Below are positions 27,497 through 36,580 of a stretch of 64,000 bases of DNA, one piece after another. Within the stretch, counting starts at the first letter, position 1; the number at the start of each line of letters is the position of its first letter. The notes under the pieces are model-generated. The model was not told where the DNA came from. It saw nothing but the letters and a program-made list of their open reading frames with translations, and made no database searches. The stretch covers positions 282,652 through 346,651 of the forward strand of contig JAGOBK010000004.1 in assembly GCA_017983465.1 (NCBI GenBank). The letters are read 5' to 3'. A program made the translations under genes and the position numbers. This DNA comes from Crocinitomicaceae bacterium. GTDB taxonomy: Bacteria > Bacteroidota > Bacteroidia > Flavobacteriales_D > Crocinitomicaceae.

Positions 27497-28308
27497 CAAA
27501 ACAAGAATTAATTCAACAAATTCGCTTAAAGGAATCCTTTCTTTGTGTAGGATTAGATCCGGACATGAGTAAAATTCCTGCTCATTTATTGAAAATGGAC
27601 GATCCCATTTTTGAATTTAACAAAGCCATCATCGATGCAACGCATCCCTATGCAGTAGCATTTAAACCGAATACGGCATTTTTTGAATGTCATGGTTCGA
27701 AAGGATGGGATTCATTGGAGAAAACCATCAACTACATCCCGAAGGAATGTATGATCATTGCAGATGCAAAGAGAGGTGATATTGGAAACACATCAACGTA
27801 TTACGCGAAGACCTTTTTTGAGACGCTTCATGCGGATGCTGTGACAGTAGCTCCATACATGGGTTCAGATAGCGTTTTGCCATTTACCAAATTTGATGGA
27901 AAGTGGGTCGTTTTACTGGCCTTGACTTCTAATGAAGGAGCAAAGGATTTTCAATTAAAATCAGGTCAAGACGGACTTTTATTCGAAAACGTATTGAGAA
28001 CATCCATGGAATGGGCTAGTTCCGAAAAAATGATGTTTGTAGTGGGCGCTACGAGAGCTGAGGATATTGCCGAAGTGAGAAAATTGGCTCCTGATTATTT
28101 TTTCCTCGTTCCAGGAGTAGGTGCGCAAGGCGGAAGTTTAGAAGATGTAGTGAAGTATGGTGCGAATGAGGAATGTGGCTTGTTAGTCAATTCGTCGCGT
28201 GGAATTATTTATGCCTCTTCAGGGCTAGATTTTGCATATTCTGCAAAAAAAGAAGCGCTGAAAATACAAAACCAAATGGCCGTGCATGTTCAGCGCTGGA
28301 ACTTTTAA
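27493..28308 (+). CDS. pyrF: Orotidine 5'-phosphate decarboxylase
   Basis: Last step of UMP synthesis. The 271-residue protein is of the longer type-2 OMPDC form. [13 protein letters not shown] lies near residue 17, and the catalytic Lys/Asp site [14 protein letters not shown] is near residue 90. [12 protein letters not shown] is near residue 203, and [11 protein letters not shown] near 235 binds phosphate. ATGA overlap with prfA makes the two co-translated. Confidence 0.95.
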   Translation: MTKQELIQQIRLKESFLCVGLDPDMSKIPAHLLKMDDPIFEFNKAIIDATHPYAVAFKPNTAFFECHGSKGWDSLEKTINYIPKECMIIADAKRGDIGNTSTYYAKTFFETLHADAVTVAPYMGSDSVLPFTKFDGKWVVLLALTSNEGAKDFQLKSGQDGLLFENVLRTSMEWASSEKMMFVVGATRAEDIAEVRKLAPDYFFLVPGVGAQGGSLEDVVKYGANEECGLLVNSSRGIIYASSGLDFAYSAKKEALKIQNQMAVHVQRWNF

Positions 28309-28318
28309 GATTTGCGAA

Positions 28319-28459
28319 TTATTTAGACGCTAAATCTGAATTTTCTGTTTGTTGGATACTTCCGTATGCGTCGCAGCTAGCTGTTCGTCCAGCTCCACAA
28401 GAAGCTAAAATTACTGATACTACCGCTGCACAGATTAATAGAGTGAATTTCGTTTTCAT
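28319..28459 (-). CDS. Small lipoprotein of 46 residues
   Basis: This short frame on the minus strand runs from ATG 28459 to TAA 28319. It encodes MKTKFTLLICAAVVSVILASC and then 25 residues (GAGRTASCDAYGSIQQTENS..). The signal has a lipobox ILASC with the acylated Cys at residue 21; the mature peptide has one more Cys at residue 29. Similar tiny lipoproteins occur in other Bacteroidota. It lies alone between the convergent end of pyrF and the divergent Omp85-like gene. The function is unknown. Confidence 0.7.
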   Translation of the reverse strand: MKTKFTLLICAAVVSVILASCGAGRTASCDAYGSIQQTENSDLASK

Positions 28460-28567
28460 TGTTGTTTGTTTTGTTGTTTGTGGCTTCTCTAACGGAGCAC
28501 ATTTTATAAAGTTACAATTTTTTCAAAAAAGAGGAGTTATATCCTCATAAGTTTCGATTTTTACCTT

Positions 28568-30253
28568 GTGAAAAAACAACTCTTTTCTTTGATTGCTCTT
28601 GTCTTTTCGTCCTTTTATAGTATTGGACAAAAAAACATTGTTTTTTTTCAAGAAAATGGACGCGATTTCCCATCTGAAGTGGCAAAAATCTTGGAATCGC
28701 AATCAACAAATCAAGTTTTTAAATCTGTTCAAGTCATCCGTAATCAATGTATTGAGAAAGGCTATTTGATGTGCGATATTCAAATGAAGCATACTTCTGA
28801 TATCCTTGATTCGTTCCAAGTTACACTTGGAGATCAATACACAGGACTCCATTTACAGTTGAATGACAGTACTGAAAAAATACTTCAACATGTCTATCCT
28901 TCTAAACGAAGCATTCGGAAGGAAACCCAAGGAATGAGTCCAGCGAAGTATCTTCAGTTTATGTATGAAGTATTGGATTATTACTTGGAACATGGATTTC
29001 CATTTTGTCGGGTTTACTTAAAACAAATAGAGACAAGTAAAATGGATATCGACGCTGAGCTTGTGGTGGAAAGAGGTCCGTATTATGTTTGGACAGAAAT
29101 ACATCTGAAGAATGATTTGCCAGTTTCAACAAATACCTTACAAAGTATTATCGGTATTCGATTGAATGAAGAATACAACGAAGCACTTTTTAATGCGATT
29201 GAACAGCGTGTCCTTCAAACAGGAATTTTCACATTAAAGAAAAAGTGCGAAGTTCTTTTTACCTCAAAAGGCGCTGAGCTTTTTGTTTACCTAGAGCGAG
29301 TGAAAGCAAGTTCTGCACAAGGAATTATTGGATTTCAACCGAATCCAGTAACAAATGTTTTGACCTTTACTGGCGATATGCAGTTGAAATTAATTAATTC
29401 CGTGAAGCACAATGAATCGTTTCAATTTGCGTGGAAGAGCATTCAGCCGAGAACGCAAGCTTTACAAAGTAGTTTGATTGTTCCCTACTTATTTAAGTCG
29501 CCTTTCGGTGTCATTGGTGACTTTCAATTGTACAAGCGGGATTCTAGTTTTTTGGATGTTAAATCCTCATTAGGGGTTCAATTTCAATTTCAAAATGGTT
29601 GGCAATTGCGAGCGAATTATTATTTCGTAAACTCTTCTGTTATTTCAGAAAGCAATGCGAATCCAATGTTTAGCAAATTGGCGAATTTAAAAACGAATAG
29701 TTATGGATTGGTCCTCTTTCAGCGAAAACTAGATTACATCCCAAATCCTCGTAAAGGTTTTTCGGTTTTCATCGAGGGACAACTTGGCGAACGTAAAATG
29801 GATCAAAATTCAGTTAACATTTGGAAGGCACATGCAACAATATCGTACTTCCAACCTATAGTAGGCAGAATGACATTCCTTACGCATTTAGAGTTGGACA
29901 CGTATCACGCACCAAGTATTTATCAAAATGAACTCTATCGTTTTGGTGGAACAAATTCCTTGCGTGGATTTAATGAGGAAAGTATTTTTGCTACAACAAA
30001 AACAATATTGACGTTCGAATACCGATTTTTATTGGACCAAAACTCTGCCGTTTTCGCCTTTTTTAATCAAGGATTTTATGAAAATACGTCCTTGAATTAT
30101 GTGAAGGATATGCCTTATGGATTTGGCTTAGGTATTTCAGCCGGAACGAATTTGGGTATTTTTCGATTGGCCTATGCATTAGGCAAGGAATTTAGTAATC
30201 CCATTCAATTGAATTCGGGTAAAATACACATTGGATACATTTCTTATTTTTGA
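28568..30253 (+). CDS. Omp85-superfamily outer-membrane protein (BamA/TamA-like)
   Basis: The gene starts at GTG 28568. The 561-residue protein has a signal peptide ending near YSIGQ and about two POTRA-like domains (residues roughly 55-250). The C-terminal half is a beta barrel with alternating aromatic strands. The Omp85 barrel signature is present as RFGGTNSLRGFNEES near residue 457, and the protein ends with an aromatic residue (ISYF). It is too short and diverged to be the essential BamA, so it may be a TamA-like assembly factor or a specialised exporter. Its stop is three bases before rdgB. Confidence is high for the fold, low for the cargo. Confidence 0.82.
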   Translation: MKKQLFSLIALVFSSFYSIGQKNIVFFQENGRDFPSEVAKILESQSTNQVFKSVQVIRNQCIEKGYLMCDIQMKHTSDILDSFQVTLGDQYTGLHLQLNDSTEKILQHVYPSKRSIRKETQGMSPAKYLQFMYEVLDYYLEHGFPFCRVYLKQIETSKMDIDAELVVERGPYYVWTEIHLKNDLPVSTNTLQSIIGIRLNEEYNEALFNAIEQRVLQTGIFTLKKKCEVLFTSKGAELFVYLERVKASSAQGIIGFQPNPVTNVLTFTGDMQLKLINSVKHNESFQFAWKSIQPRTQALQSSLIVPYLFKSPFGVIGDFQLYKRDSSFLDVKSSLGVQFQFQNGWQLRANYYFVNSSVISESNANPMFSKLANLKTNSYGLVLFQRKLDYIPNPRKGFSVFIEGQLGERKMDQNSVNIWKAHATISYFQPIVGRMTFLTHLELDTYHAPSIYQNELYRFGGTNSLRGFNEESIFATTKTILTFEYRFLLDQNSAVFAFFNQGFYENTSLNYVKDMPYGFGLGISAGTNLGIFRLAYALGKEFSNPIQLNSGKIHIGYISYF

Positions 30254-30256
30254 TAC

Positions 30257-30841
30257 ATGAAACTTATTTTTGCCAGTCACAACGCTCATAAAGCAAGCGA
30301 AATTCAAAGCATTCTTCCCTCGTGGATTGAAATCAAGACACTTTCAGATTTAGATTATTTGGAGGAAATCCCGGAAAATGAAGCCACAATTGAAGGAAAT
30401 TCTAAATTTAAAGCGCGTTTTGTCCATGAGAAATTTGAACAAAATTGTTTTGCAGATGATACCGGATTGGAGATTTTCGCATTAAATGGACGTCCAGGAG
30501 TACATTCTGCACGTTACGCTGGGGAACAGAGAGATTCGAATGACAATATGAATAAAGTACTGATGGAATTAGAAGGTAGTTCTGATCGTTCGGCACAATT
30601 CAAAACGGTCATCACCTTGTTTTGGGAAGGCGTAGAACATCAATTCGAAGGAATTGTGAAGGGACAGATTGCTACAGTAAAAACAGGTTCAGAAGGATTC
30701 GGTTATGATCCAATTTTCATTCCAGTAGAAGAATCACGAAGTTTTGCAGAAATGACTTTGAGTGAGAAAAATCAGTTCAGTCATCGTGCGCGCGCCATCG
30801 AAAAACTCATTTCATTTTTCAATACACTTCCAAATCACTAA
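30257..30841 (+). CDS. rdgB: XTP/dITP diphosphatase, RdgB/HAM1 family
   Basis: Removes non-canonical purine nucleotides (XTP, dITP) from the pool. The 194-residue protein shows the N-terminal LIFASHNAHKASEI (family usually has TxNxxK). Further on are FADDTGLEIFALNGRPGVHSARYAG near residues 66-90, GFGYDPIFIP near 150, and FAEMTLSEKNQFSHRARA near 163-180, all typical. Its last 23 bases overlap the convergent folB end. Confidence 0.94.
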   Translation: MKLIFASHNAHKASEIQSILPSWIEIKTLSDLDYLEEIPENEATIEGNSKFKARFVHEKFEQNCFADDTGLEIFALNGRPGVHSARYAGEQRDSNDNMNKVLMELEGSSDRSAQFKTVITLFWEGVEHQFEGIVKGQIATVKTGSEGFGYDPIFIPVEESRSFAEMTLSEKNQFSHRARAIEKLISFFNTLPNH

Positions 30842-31184
30842 TTATAATAGCCACATTTTTAACATCGCCATTGATGGGCGGAGTTAATTTGGTGATTTTC
30901 ACACGTAACTGGTGAATTCCCGTTAATTCTCTGCGAATGCGAAGATTGATGCGTTCTCCTACGTGTTCAATTAATTTGGATCTGATGGCCATTTCCTCTT
31001 TCACCATGTGATTGATGGCAACGTAGTCTACCGTTTGATTCAGTTCGTCTGTTTCAGCTGCTGTCTGAAAATCGGTCAATAAAGCAATGTCCACAATGTA
31101 ATGTCCACCAATCAGAGCTTCTTCGGGAAGACAACCATGGTGTGCATACAATTGAATACCATTAACTTCAATGACTTGCTTCAT
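30819..31184 (-). CDS. folB: Dihydroneopterin aldolase
   Basis: Folate pathway enzyme converting dihydroneopterin to the HPPK substrate. The 121-residue protein, from ATG 31184, has IEVNGIQLYAHHGCLPEE near residues 5-22, a central TVDYVAINHMVKEE near 47, IEHVGERI near 72, and the C-terminal VKITKLTPPINGDVKNVAI. It overlaps the end of gltX by 17 bases and the convergent rdgB by 23 bases. GTG 31187 is an alternative start one codon earlier. Confidence 0.93.
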   Translation of the reverse strand: MKQVIEVNGIQLYAHHGCLPEEALIGGHYIVDIALLTDFQTAAETDELNQTVDYVAINHMVKEEMAIRSKLIEHVGERINLRIRRELTGIHQLRVKITKLTPPINGDVKNVAIIISDLEVY

Positions 31185-32700
31185 CACGTAATTTTTGTAT
31201 TTCTGTTAATCCGGATGTTAGTCTAGCTAACACTTCGTCTTTACCTAAGAAAGCTGAAATATCAAACATTCCAGGTCCAGCACCCACACCAGTAACGCAC
31301 AAACGGTATGGCAATAGGACTGCGCCGATTCCAACTTGTTTTGCTTCTAAAAAGGATTTAAACGCTTTTTCGATTTCTTCGGCAGTGAAGGTTGAAATAT
31401 CAGCAACAATGGCACTCCATTCTTGGATATAACTCGTTGTTTCATCCTTCCATTTTTTCAAAATCGTTTCCTTATCGAAAGCCGTTGGACGATTAAATAA
31501 GTAAGCTCCTTCGGTCAAGATATCTTGAGCAAATGTCGCGCGTTCTTTCATCAATCCACAAATTTGGGCTAAACGATCCATTGGAGTGTCTACACCTTCT
31601 GAAATAAGTTGTGTGGCAATCGCCTCATTGCTTAGGGATCTTAAATATTGCTGTTGGAACCATTTTGTTTTTTCCGGATCGAATTTCGCTCCCGCTTTTG
31701 AAACGCGTTCCAATGAAAATGCTTCACATAATTCATCTAGTGTAAAGATTTCTTGTGTCGTACCTGGATTCCAACCAAGCAACGCGAGCATGTTAACGAA
31801 TGCTTCTGGTAAGTATCCCTTTTCGCGGTATCCTGAATACAATTCACCTTCTGCAGTTGTCCAGTTTGTTGGGAACACTGGGAATCCTAATCGATCTCCA
31901 TCGCGTTTCGATAATTTTCCGTTTCCATCAGGACGCAATAGCAAAGGTAAATGTGCAAACTCTGGACAATCCCAACCGAATGCTTCATATAACATGACGT
32001 GAAGTGGGGCAGAAGGCAACCATTCTTCTCCGCGAATCACGTGACTGATGTTCATCGTATGATCATCCACGATGTTAGCCAAATGATACGTTGGCATTCC
32101 GTCACTTTTAAATAGAACTTTATCGTCTAAGTTATTTGTGTTAACGACAACCCATCCACGAATTAAATCATGAAAACGGATGTCTCTATTTCGTGGCATC
32201 TTCATACGAATAACGTACGGATGTCCTTCTTCAAGTAATTTCGCTACTTCTGTTTGAGGTAAATTCAAGGAATTTCGCATGGAAGTACGCGTCACACAGT
32301 TGTATTGCCAGTTAGGCATTCCCATTGCTTTCGCTTGGTCACGCATCGTGTCTAATTCTTCCGCAGAATCAAATGCGTAATAGGCTTTGTCCTCCGCAAC
32401 TAATGTCTCAGCGTATGGACGATACATTTCCTTTCGCTCCGATTGAACGTAAGGTCCAAAATCACCACCTAGTCCAGGTCCTTCCGTTGGCATAATTCCA
32501 CACCAATTCAATGCATCCATGATGTAATCTTGGGCGCCAGGAACGAAACGTGTTTGATCGGTATCTTCGATACGAATCAAGAAGGTTCCATTGTGTTTTT
32601 TAGCGAAAAGGTAATTGTATAATGCTGTACGCACACCACCCATGTGTAAGGGTCCAGTTGGTGAAGGTGCAAAACGAACGCGAACGGCTTTTTCTGACAT
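31168..32700 (-). CDS. gltX: Glutamyl-tRNA synthetase
   Basis: Class I aminoacyl-tRNA synthetase. The start ATG 32700 gives MSEKAVRVRFAPSPTGPLHMGG, where the HIGH motif appears as HMGG. KMSKS is represented by GKLSKRDGDRLGFP near residue 258. The Rossmann fold, the anticodon-binding helical domain in the last 170 residues, and the 510-residue length match GluRS. The upstream in-frame extension to 32769 is not used, as it crosses the candidate -7 box. Divergent from a small coiled-coil protein. Confidence 0.95.
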   Translation of the reverse strand: MSEKAVRVRFAPSPTGPLHMGGVRTALYNYLFAKKHNGTFLIRIEDTDQTRFVPGAQDYIMDALNWCGIMPTEGPGLGGDFGPYVQSERKEMYRPYAETLVAEDKAYYAFDSAEELDTMRDQAKAMGMPNWQYNCVTRTSMRNSLNLPQTEVAKLLEEGHPYVIRMKMPRNRDIRFHDLIRGWVVVNTNNLDDKVLFKSDGMPTYHLANIVDDHTMNISHVIRGEEWLPSAPLHVMLYEAFGWDCPEFAHLPLLLRPDGNGKLSKRDGDRLGFPVFPTNWTTAEGELYSGYREKGYLPEAFVNMLALLGWNPGTTQEIFTLDELCEAFSLERVSKAGAKFDPEKTKWFQQQYLRSLSNEAIATQLISEGVDTPMDRLAQICGLMKERATFAQDILTEGAYLFNRPTAFDKETILKKWKDETTSYIQEWSAIVADISTFTAEEIEKAFKSFLEAKQVGIGAVLLPYRLCVTGVGAGPGMFDISAFLGKDEVLARLTSGLTEIQKLRDEASH

Positions 32701-32715
32701 AGCTTGATTTTTGTG

Positions 32716-32723
32716 CAAAGATA
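32716..32723 (-). promoter_or_regulatory. Candidate -7 box for gltX
   Basis: Minus-strand TATCTTTG, a TAnnTTTG match 15 bases before the gltX ATG. No TTTG at the expected -33 position. Confidence 0.4.
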
Positions 32724-32836
32724 CATCAAATTCAATGTTTTTCTTGACATTTTTCCTGCTAGAAATCATAAGACTTCTTGATTATTGTCATGTTTTGATG
32801 CGTGGAATCGGTCGAACTTTGTCTAAAACAAAACAC

Positions 32837-33220
32837 ATGACAACGAAAGTAAATATTATCGACCAACATTTGGAGAACCAAGATTGGTTAAAAAGACTTG
32901 ATTTTTACAAAGAAGAAATCGCGATTCTTAAAGAGCGTTTGGATGAGGTTACGGGTAAAAACAATGCACCAGACTTCTTAAAGGATGTAGAACATTTTCA
33001 AAATCAATTTATTGTTCAACGAAACAATATCGATGAACTTGGACATTCCATTAAAATGAATGAGCAGAGTTTAGTAAAAGAAGTGAATGCGAATCCAATT
33101 GCAGTAGACCATAGAAAAGTTGAAAATCACGAAACAGAAGCGGACTTTATCACCTACTTTGAAAAGAATTTTGCAGAATTAAGAACTGATTACAATAAGT
33201 TCTTATCCAAGTGGATGTAA
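32837..33220 (+). CDS. Small coiled-coil protein of unknown function
   Basis: The ATG 32837 start is used; the frame is open upstream, but that part crosses the gltX leader and includes a hydrophobic stretch unlike the rest. The 127-residue product is polar and helical, rich in K, E, N and Q, with heptad-like spacing (IAILKERLDEVTG, FQNQFIVQRNNIDELGHSI, KNFAELRTDYNKFL). It has no signal peptide, membrane helix or Cys. It is probably a cytoplasmic coiled-coil protein. A terminator follows. Confidence 0.7.
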   Translation: MTTKVNIIDQHLENQDWLKRLDFYKEEIAILKERLDEVTGKNNAPDFLKDVEHFQNQFIVQRNNIDELGHSIKMNEQSLVKEVNANPIAVDHRKVENHETEADFITYFEKNFAELRTDYNKFLSKWM

Positions 33221-33236
33221 GAAAAAATATCCGTAG

Positions 33237-33262
33237 AAAGAGGAGGGACACTCCTCTTTTTA
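33237..33262 (+). terminator. Terminator after the coiled-coil gene
   Basis: AAAGAGGAG-GGACA-CTCCTCTTT followed by T residues. It lies at the convergent end of the 33260-34657 gene and slightly overlaps its stop region. Confidence 0.7.
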
Positions 33263-34657
33263 TGGTTGTATGAGTCGTGTTTTTGATCCGTTTTCTCCGG
33301 CAATTATAAGTATGCCCGGACTAGTTTCTGTCTTGAAGTTATTTTCACCTTCGGTGAGGGAAAAGCTTGAAATCTTCCTACCCATTCCATCGTAAAGGTG
33401 AACGACTTGATTCATTTCAGTGATGATTTTCAATTCATTCGTGGACATGAAAAATGCTTGGAATTCAGACGTTGAAGTTGCTTCGATAGTTGCTGATCCA
33501 CCCAAGTCGACTTTAACAACATATTCCAACACGTTTTGACACGAATCGTCATAAATGGCATAGTTCACAAGTCCGCGGGTGATGTCGTCATATCCATCGT
33601 AAATCAATCCTTCGATGTAGCTTGAATCGGAAGAACAAAAGCAATTCGCATTCACATCGAAATTTTTGTCTGTACCATTCTCTAAATTATACAAGTTGTT
33701 ATTGCAAATAATATTATCTGAAATATTCATAGAATTGGGCGACCATCCGGTGATGACGATTCCTTTGTCGTTATTCAAAATTTGATTGTTGGTGATGATG
33801 CTATTATCTCCCATGCGCATCGCTGTTCCATTTCCTTGAAAAAAACAATTGTTAATATTCATGGAGCCTGATGCATCAATTGCGGTTTCATTGTTTTCGA
33901 AACTACAATTTACGATGGTATTGCTATTCGCTTCCGTCACTGCATTGACGTTATTACTAAACGTACAATCTGTAATTAAACCAGGGGAACCGATAATGTT
34001 ATTTTGATTTCCAACAAAATTACAATTCGAAATATTGATATAATTCGACCATGTGAACGAGCAGAAATTATTCAGAAATTGACAATTGCTTGCTGTTATG
34101 GTGCCATAAGAAATTTGTGCTGCGTTTCCAACGCCATTCTCTTCAAATAAACAATTCGAATAAACCATGTCTGCATTGAACTGAACAGCATATTGGTTAT
34201 TTTTAAATTCACATCCATTGAAAGTATAGCTTACTCCTGGTTCTGCAATGTCATTGTGTAAACCGTAGAAGGAATTCGTCAACTTGAAGTGATCCATTTC
34301 CACGAGTCCACCTTGACTTCCTTTGATGCGGATACCCAACCAATTTGATTCATTGGAAGGAATCGTAGATGTGAATGTAATCGGACTACTTGTTGTTCCA
34401 ATGGCATTCAAAGTTCCGCGCACTTCTAAATAAATGAAATTTCCAGTATTGAAACTTTGGTCAGCCGTTACTCGAACGATTGTTCCGGGTTCAATTGTTA
34501 GTGTTTTCCCTGGGAAAATTACTAATGACTGTGTTAACAAATAAGGACTATTGGCAGCGGTCCAAGTGGTATTTGCGTAAATACCTCCACCAACAACTGT
34601 TTGAGAATGACTTGTTCCGATGATAAATAGAACGATGGTAAGGATGAATGCTTTCAT
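33260..34657 (-). CDS. Secreted right-handed beta-helix protein with T9SS-like C-terminus
   Basis: The ATG 34657 start gives MKAFILTIVLFIIGTSHSQ, a Sec signal; the frame is open seven codons further. The 465-residue protein has an N-terminal region with GGGIYANTTWTAANSPYLL. The middle (residues roughly 110-340) is rich in Asn, Cys and hydrophobic repeats (NCLFEENGVG, NCQFLNN, NCNFVGNQNN, DCTFSNN), typical of pectate-lyase-like parallel beta-helix coils. The last 80 residues form a beta-rich domain ending ILIIAGENGSKTRLIQP, which resembles a T9SS sorting domain. It probably binds or cleaves a surface polymer. It follows the DUF4249 gene by 67 bases on the same strand and may belong to the same transcript. 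Confidence 0.72.
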   Translation of the reverse strand: MKAFILTIVLFIIGTSHSQTVVGGGIYANTTWTAANSPYLLTQSLVIFPGKTLTIEPGTIVRVTADQSFNTGNFIYLEVRGTLNAIGTTSSPITFTSTIPSNESNWLGIRIKGSQGGLVEMDHFKLTNSFYGLHNDIAEPGVSYTFNGCEFKNNQYAVQFNADMVYSNCLFEENGVGNAAQISYGTITASNCQFLNNFCSFTWSNYINISNCNFVGNQNNIIGSPGLITDCTFSNNVNAVTEANSNTIVNCSFENNETAIDASGSMNINNCFFQGNGTAMRMGDNSIITNNQILNNDKGIVITGWSPNSMNISDNIICNNNLYNLENGTDKNFDVNANCFCSSDSSYIEGLIYDGYDDITRGLVNYAIYDDSCQNVLEYVVKVDLGGSATIEATSTSEFQAFFMSTNELKIITEMNQVVHLYDGMGRKISSFSLTEGENNFKTETSPGILIIAGENGSKTRLIQP

Positions 34658-34724
34658 GATAAAAATTATAAGTAACATGAAAGAAACAACTTTATCCTAA
34701 GTTTGTTCGGTGAACTAGATTTTT

Positions 34725-35660
34725 TTATTCCACGCAATACAGTGTATCATAACACGGAGAGAATCCAGCCCAAACTCCGAGTAATCCCGGTATGTTTGAT
34801 GGAACATTAATGGGTGTCGAAAATGGACTTGATGCCGAATTTAGTTGCGCGTATTTTTTATCGTAAAACGAAAATACCTGTTTATCCATTTTTGAAAATT
34901 TCACCACCACGGAATCTCCTAAACGGTACATTCTTTTGAATTCTTTTAAATGGGTGGTGTCCTTTCGTTTTAAGGGATTCTCGTAATAAAACTCAATGGT
35001 TTGACCATCAAAAAACTGATCAGAAAAGAATCCACCGTATCCACGCTTGTAGATGTTGTCTAATTCTTCACCATTCGCTTTGACATTGATACGCTTCACT
35101 TCCCATTTATATCCATCAAATTGATTGGCTGGATCGCTTAAACGCGCCCAGGAGTAACCATATTCCATGTTTCCCGCTACAGGTTTCCAGTAAATCGAAT
35201 CCAAGGGAGTAGGATTGGGTAGATGTGTAGTTCCTTTGAACGATTTTCCTTGATACTTAATTTCCAAGGTGTAGGACATATTCGCCTGAGCAATCAAAGC
35301 AGTTGAACTATAGACTTTTATAGGGAGAAGCAAGGCTTCATTCCAATCTAAACGAAGTATTTCAGCTACCTTTTTTTGGCTGTCAATCGGAAGTTCAGCT
35401 ATCGTAAATAGGGATAATGGAAATGTGTCGTTGCCAGATATTACGTTTAACTGGGCGTCATAAACAAAACGAGAAAGATACGCGGCAAGATCACTTGTTT
35501 CATAAATGTTCGCACTTTGGGAAAGCAGGACAATTGGATTCCCTCCAGTTTCAATGATTCCATCAACCACTAATTGGTTCTGATAATTGGGGATATCAAT
35601 GTTTACTTCCTTGGTACAAGAAAAGAAAGCTATTAACAAGAAGACCGTCCAACCTTTCAT
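34725..35660 (-). CDS. DUF4249-type surface lipoprotein
   Basis: The 311-residue protein starts with a lipoprotein signal (lipobox AFFSC, Cys15). After it come KEVNIDIPNYQNQLVVDGI, the beta-sandwich opening typical of DUF4249 proteins, and a segment PNPTPLDSIYW near residue 150. The C-terminus contains PINVPSNIPGLLGVWAGFSP, near the end of such proteins. DUF4249 lipoproteins are commonly encoded next to TonB-dependent receptors in Bacteroidota, which fits the receptor three genes upstream. I infer a surface accessory role in uptake. It lies 17 bases after the preceding gene in a tightly packed minus-strand run. Confidence 0.82.
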   Translation of the reverse strand: MKGWTVFLLIAFFSCTKEVNIDIPNYQNQLVVDGIIETGGNPIVLLSQSANIYETSDLAAYLSRFVYDAQLNVISGNDTFPLSLFTIAELPIDSQKKVAEILRLDWNEALLLPIKVYSSTALIAQANMSYTLEIKYQGKSFKGTTHLPNPTPLDSIYWKPVAGNMEYGYSWARLSDPANQFDGYKWEVKRINVKANGEELDNIYKRGYGGFFSDQFFDGQTIEFYYENPLKRKDTTHLKEFKRMYRLGDSVVVKFSKMDKQVFSFYDKKYAQLNSASSPFSTPINVPSNIPGLLGVWAGFSPCYDTLYCVE

Positions 35661-35677
35661 TAGTTAAAGGTACGTGA

Positions 35678-36580
35678 TTATTCGATGCTGTGTTTGCGGC
35701 AAGAAACATGAGTCGAGCTGATGTCAATGCGTCCCAAAAAGATTCCGCCAAATCCAACTTGATGGACAACCGTATTCTTACCTCCTTTATTTTCAAAAGT
35801 GGCTGGTGCATCCATAAACGTATGGGTGTGTCCCCCAAGAATTAAATCGATGTGCTCGTTTTCCGCTGCTAATTTGACGTCACTTGGTTTCGATGTCTCT
35901 GCATAGCTATACCCTAGGTGAGATAAACAAATGATGAAATCACAGCCTTTTTCGTACAGTTCTTTTGCTGTCTGATTGGCAACAGTAATAGGGTCAAGGT
36001 ATTTTGTTTTTCCAAATTTCTCGGAGGGAACCAATCCTACTAATTTGATTCCAATGCCAAAAACACCAATTTTTAATCCTGCTTTAAGAAAAATGTGATA
36101 GGACTTGGTTTGATCCTTTAAAGTTGTTTCAGAAAAATCGTAATTCGCACACAAAAATGGAAAATTGGCAAATTGTTTTGCTTTCAAAAAACCTTCTAAA
36201 CCGATGTCGAAATCATGATTCCCCATCGTTGCTGCATCATACTTCATAGCGCTCATGAGTTTCATTTCTAATTCTCCATGGAAGATATTGAAGTAGGGTG
36301 TTCCTTGAAAAATATCTCCGGAATCTAGGAGAAGAACATGTTCCTCTTGCTCGCGAATTTCTTCGATTAATTTTGCGCGTTTTGCCACACCACCTTTGTT
36401 CGCGTATTTCGGATGGTTTGCAGGGAACGGTTCAATTTGCGAATGCGTATCGTTCGTATGTAAAATGACCAACTTCTTTTCTTTCAATGCTTGAAAAGAT
36501 CGATTCAAACGAAAAGAAGATAGCAGTACGAACGCACTGGAACCGAGAATGCTAGTTTTTAGAAAACTACGTCTTTTCAT
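35678..36580 (-). CDS. 5'-nucleotidase N-terminal metallophosphatase domain, Tat-type signal
   Basis: Half of a UshA-type 5'-nucleotidase. The N-terminus MKRRSFLKTSILGSS is a twin-arginine-like signal. The mature part has the calcineurin-like metal site in order: ILHTNDTHSQIEP near residue 39, LLDSGDIFQGTP near 83, MGNHDFDIGLEG near 118, ICLSHLGYS near 218, and LGGHTHTFMD near 254. All motifs needed for a two-metal phosphoesterase are visible. The C-terminal 5'-nucleotidase domain is missing from this protein but encoded by the gene just upstream, overlapping by four bases. Together they would remove phosphate from nucleotides in the periplasm. Confidence 0.9.
   Translation of the reverse strand: MKRRSFLKTSILGSSAFVLLSSFRLNRSFQALKEKKLVILHTNDTHSQIEPFPANHPKYANKGGVAKRAKLIEEIREQEEHVLLLDSGDIFQGTPYFNIFHGELEMKLMSAMKYDAATMGNHDFDIGLEGFLKAKQFANFPFLCANYDFSETTLKDQTKSYHIFLKAGLKIGVFGIGIKLVGLVPSEKFGKTKYLDPITVANQTAKELYEKGCDFIICLSHLGYSYAETSKPSDVKLAAENEHIDLILGGHTHTFMDAPATFENKGGKNTVVHQVGFGGIFLGRIDISSTHVSCRKHSIE

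Noticed and set aside
33690..34250. Tandem DNA repeats in the beta-helix gene
   Set aside because: The periodicity is in the protein fold (Asn/Cys coils), not in repeated DNA units or a CRISPR array.
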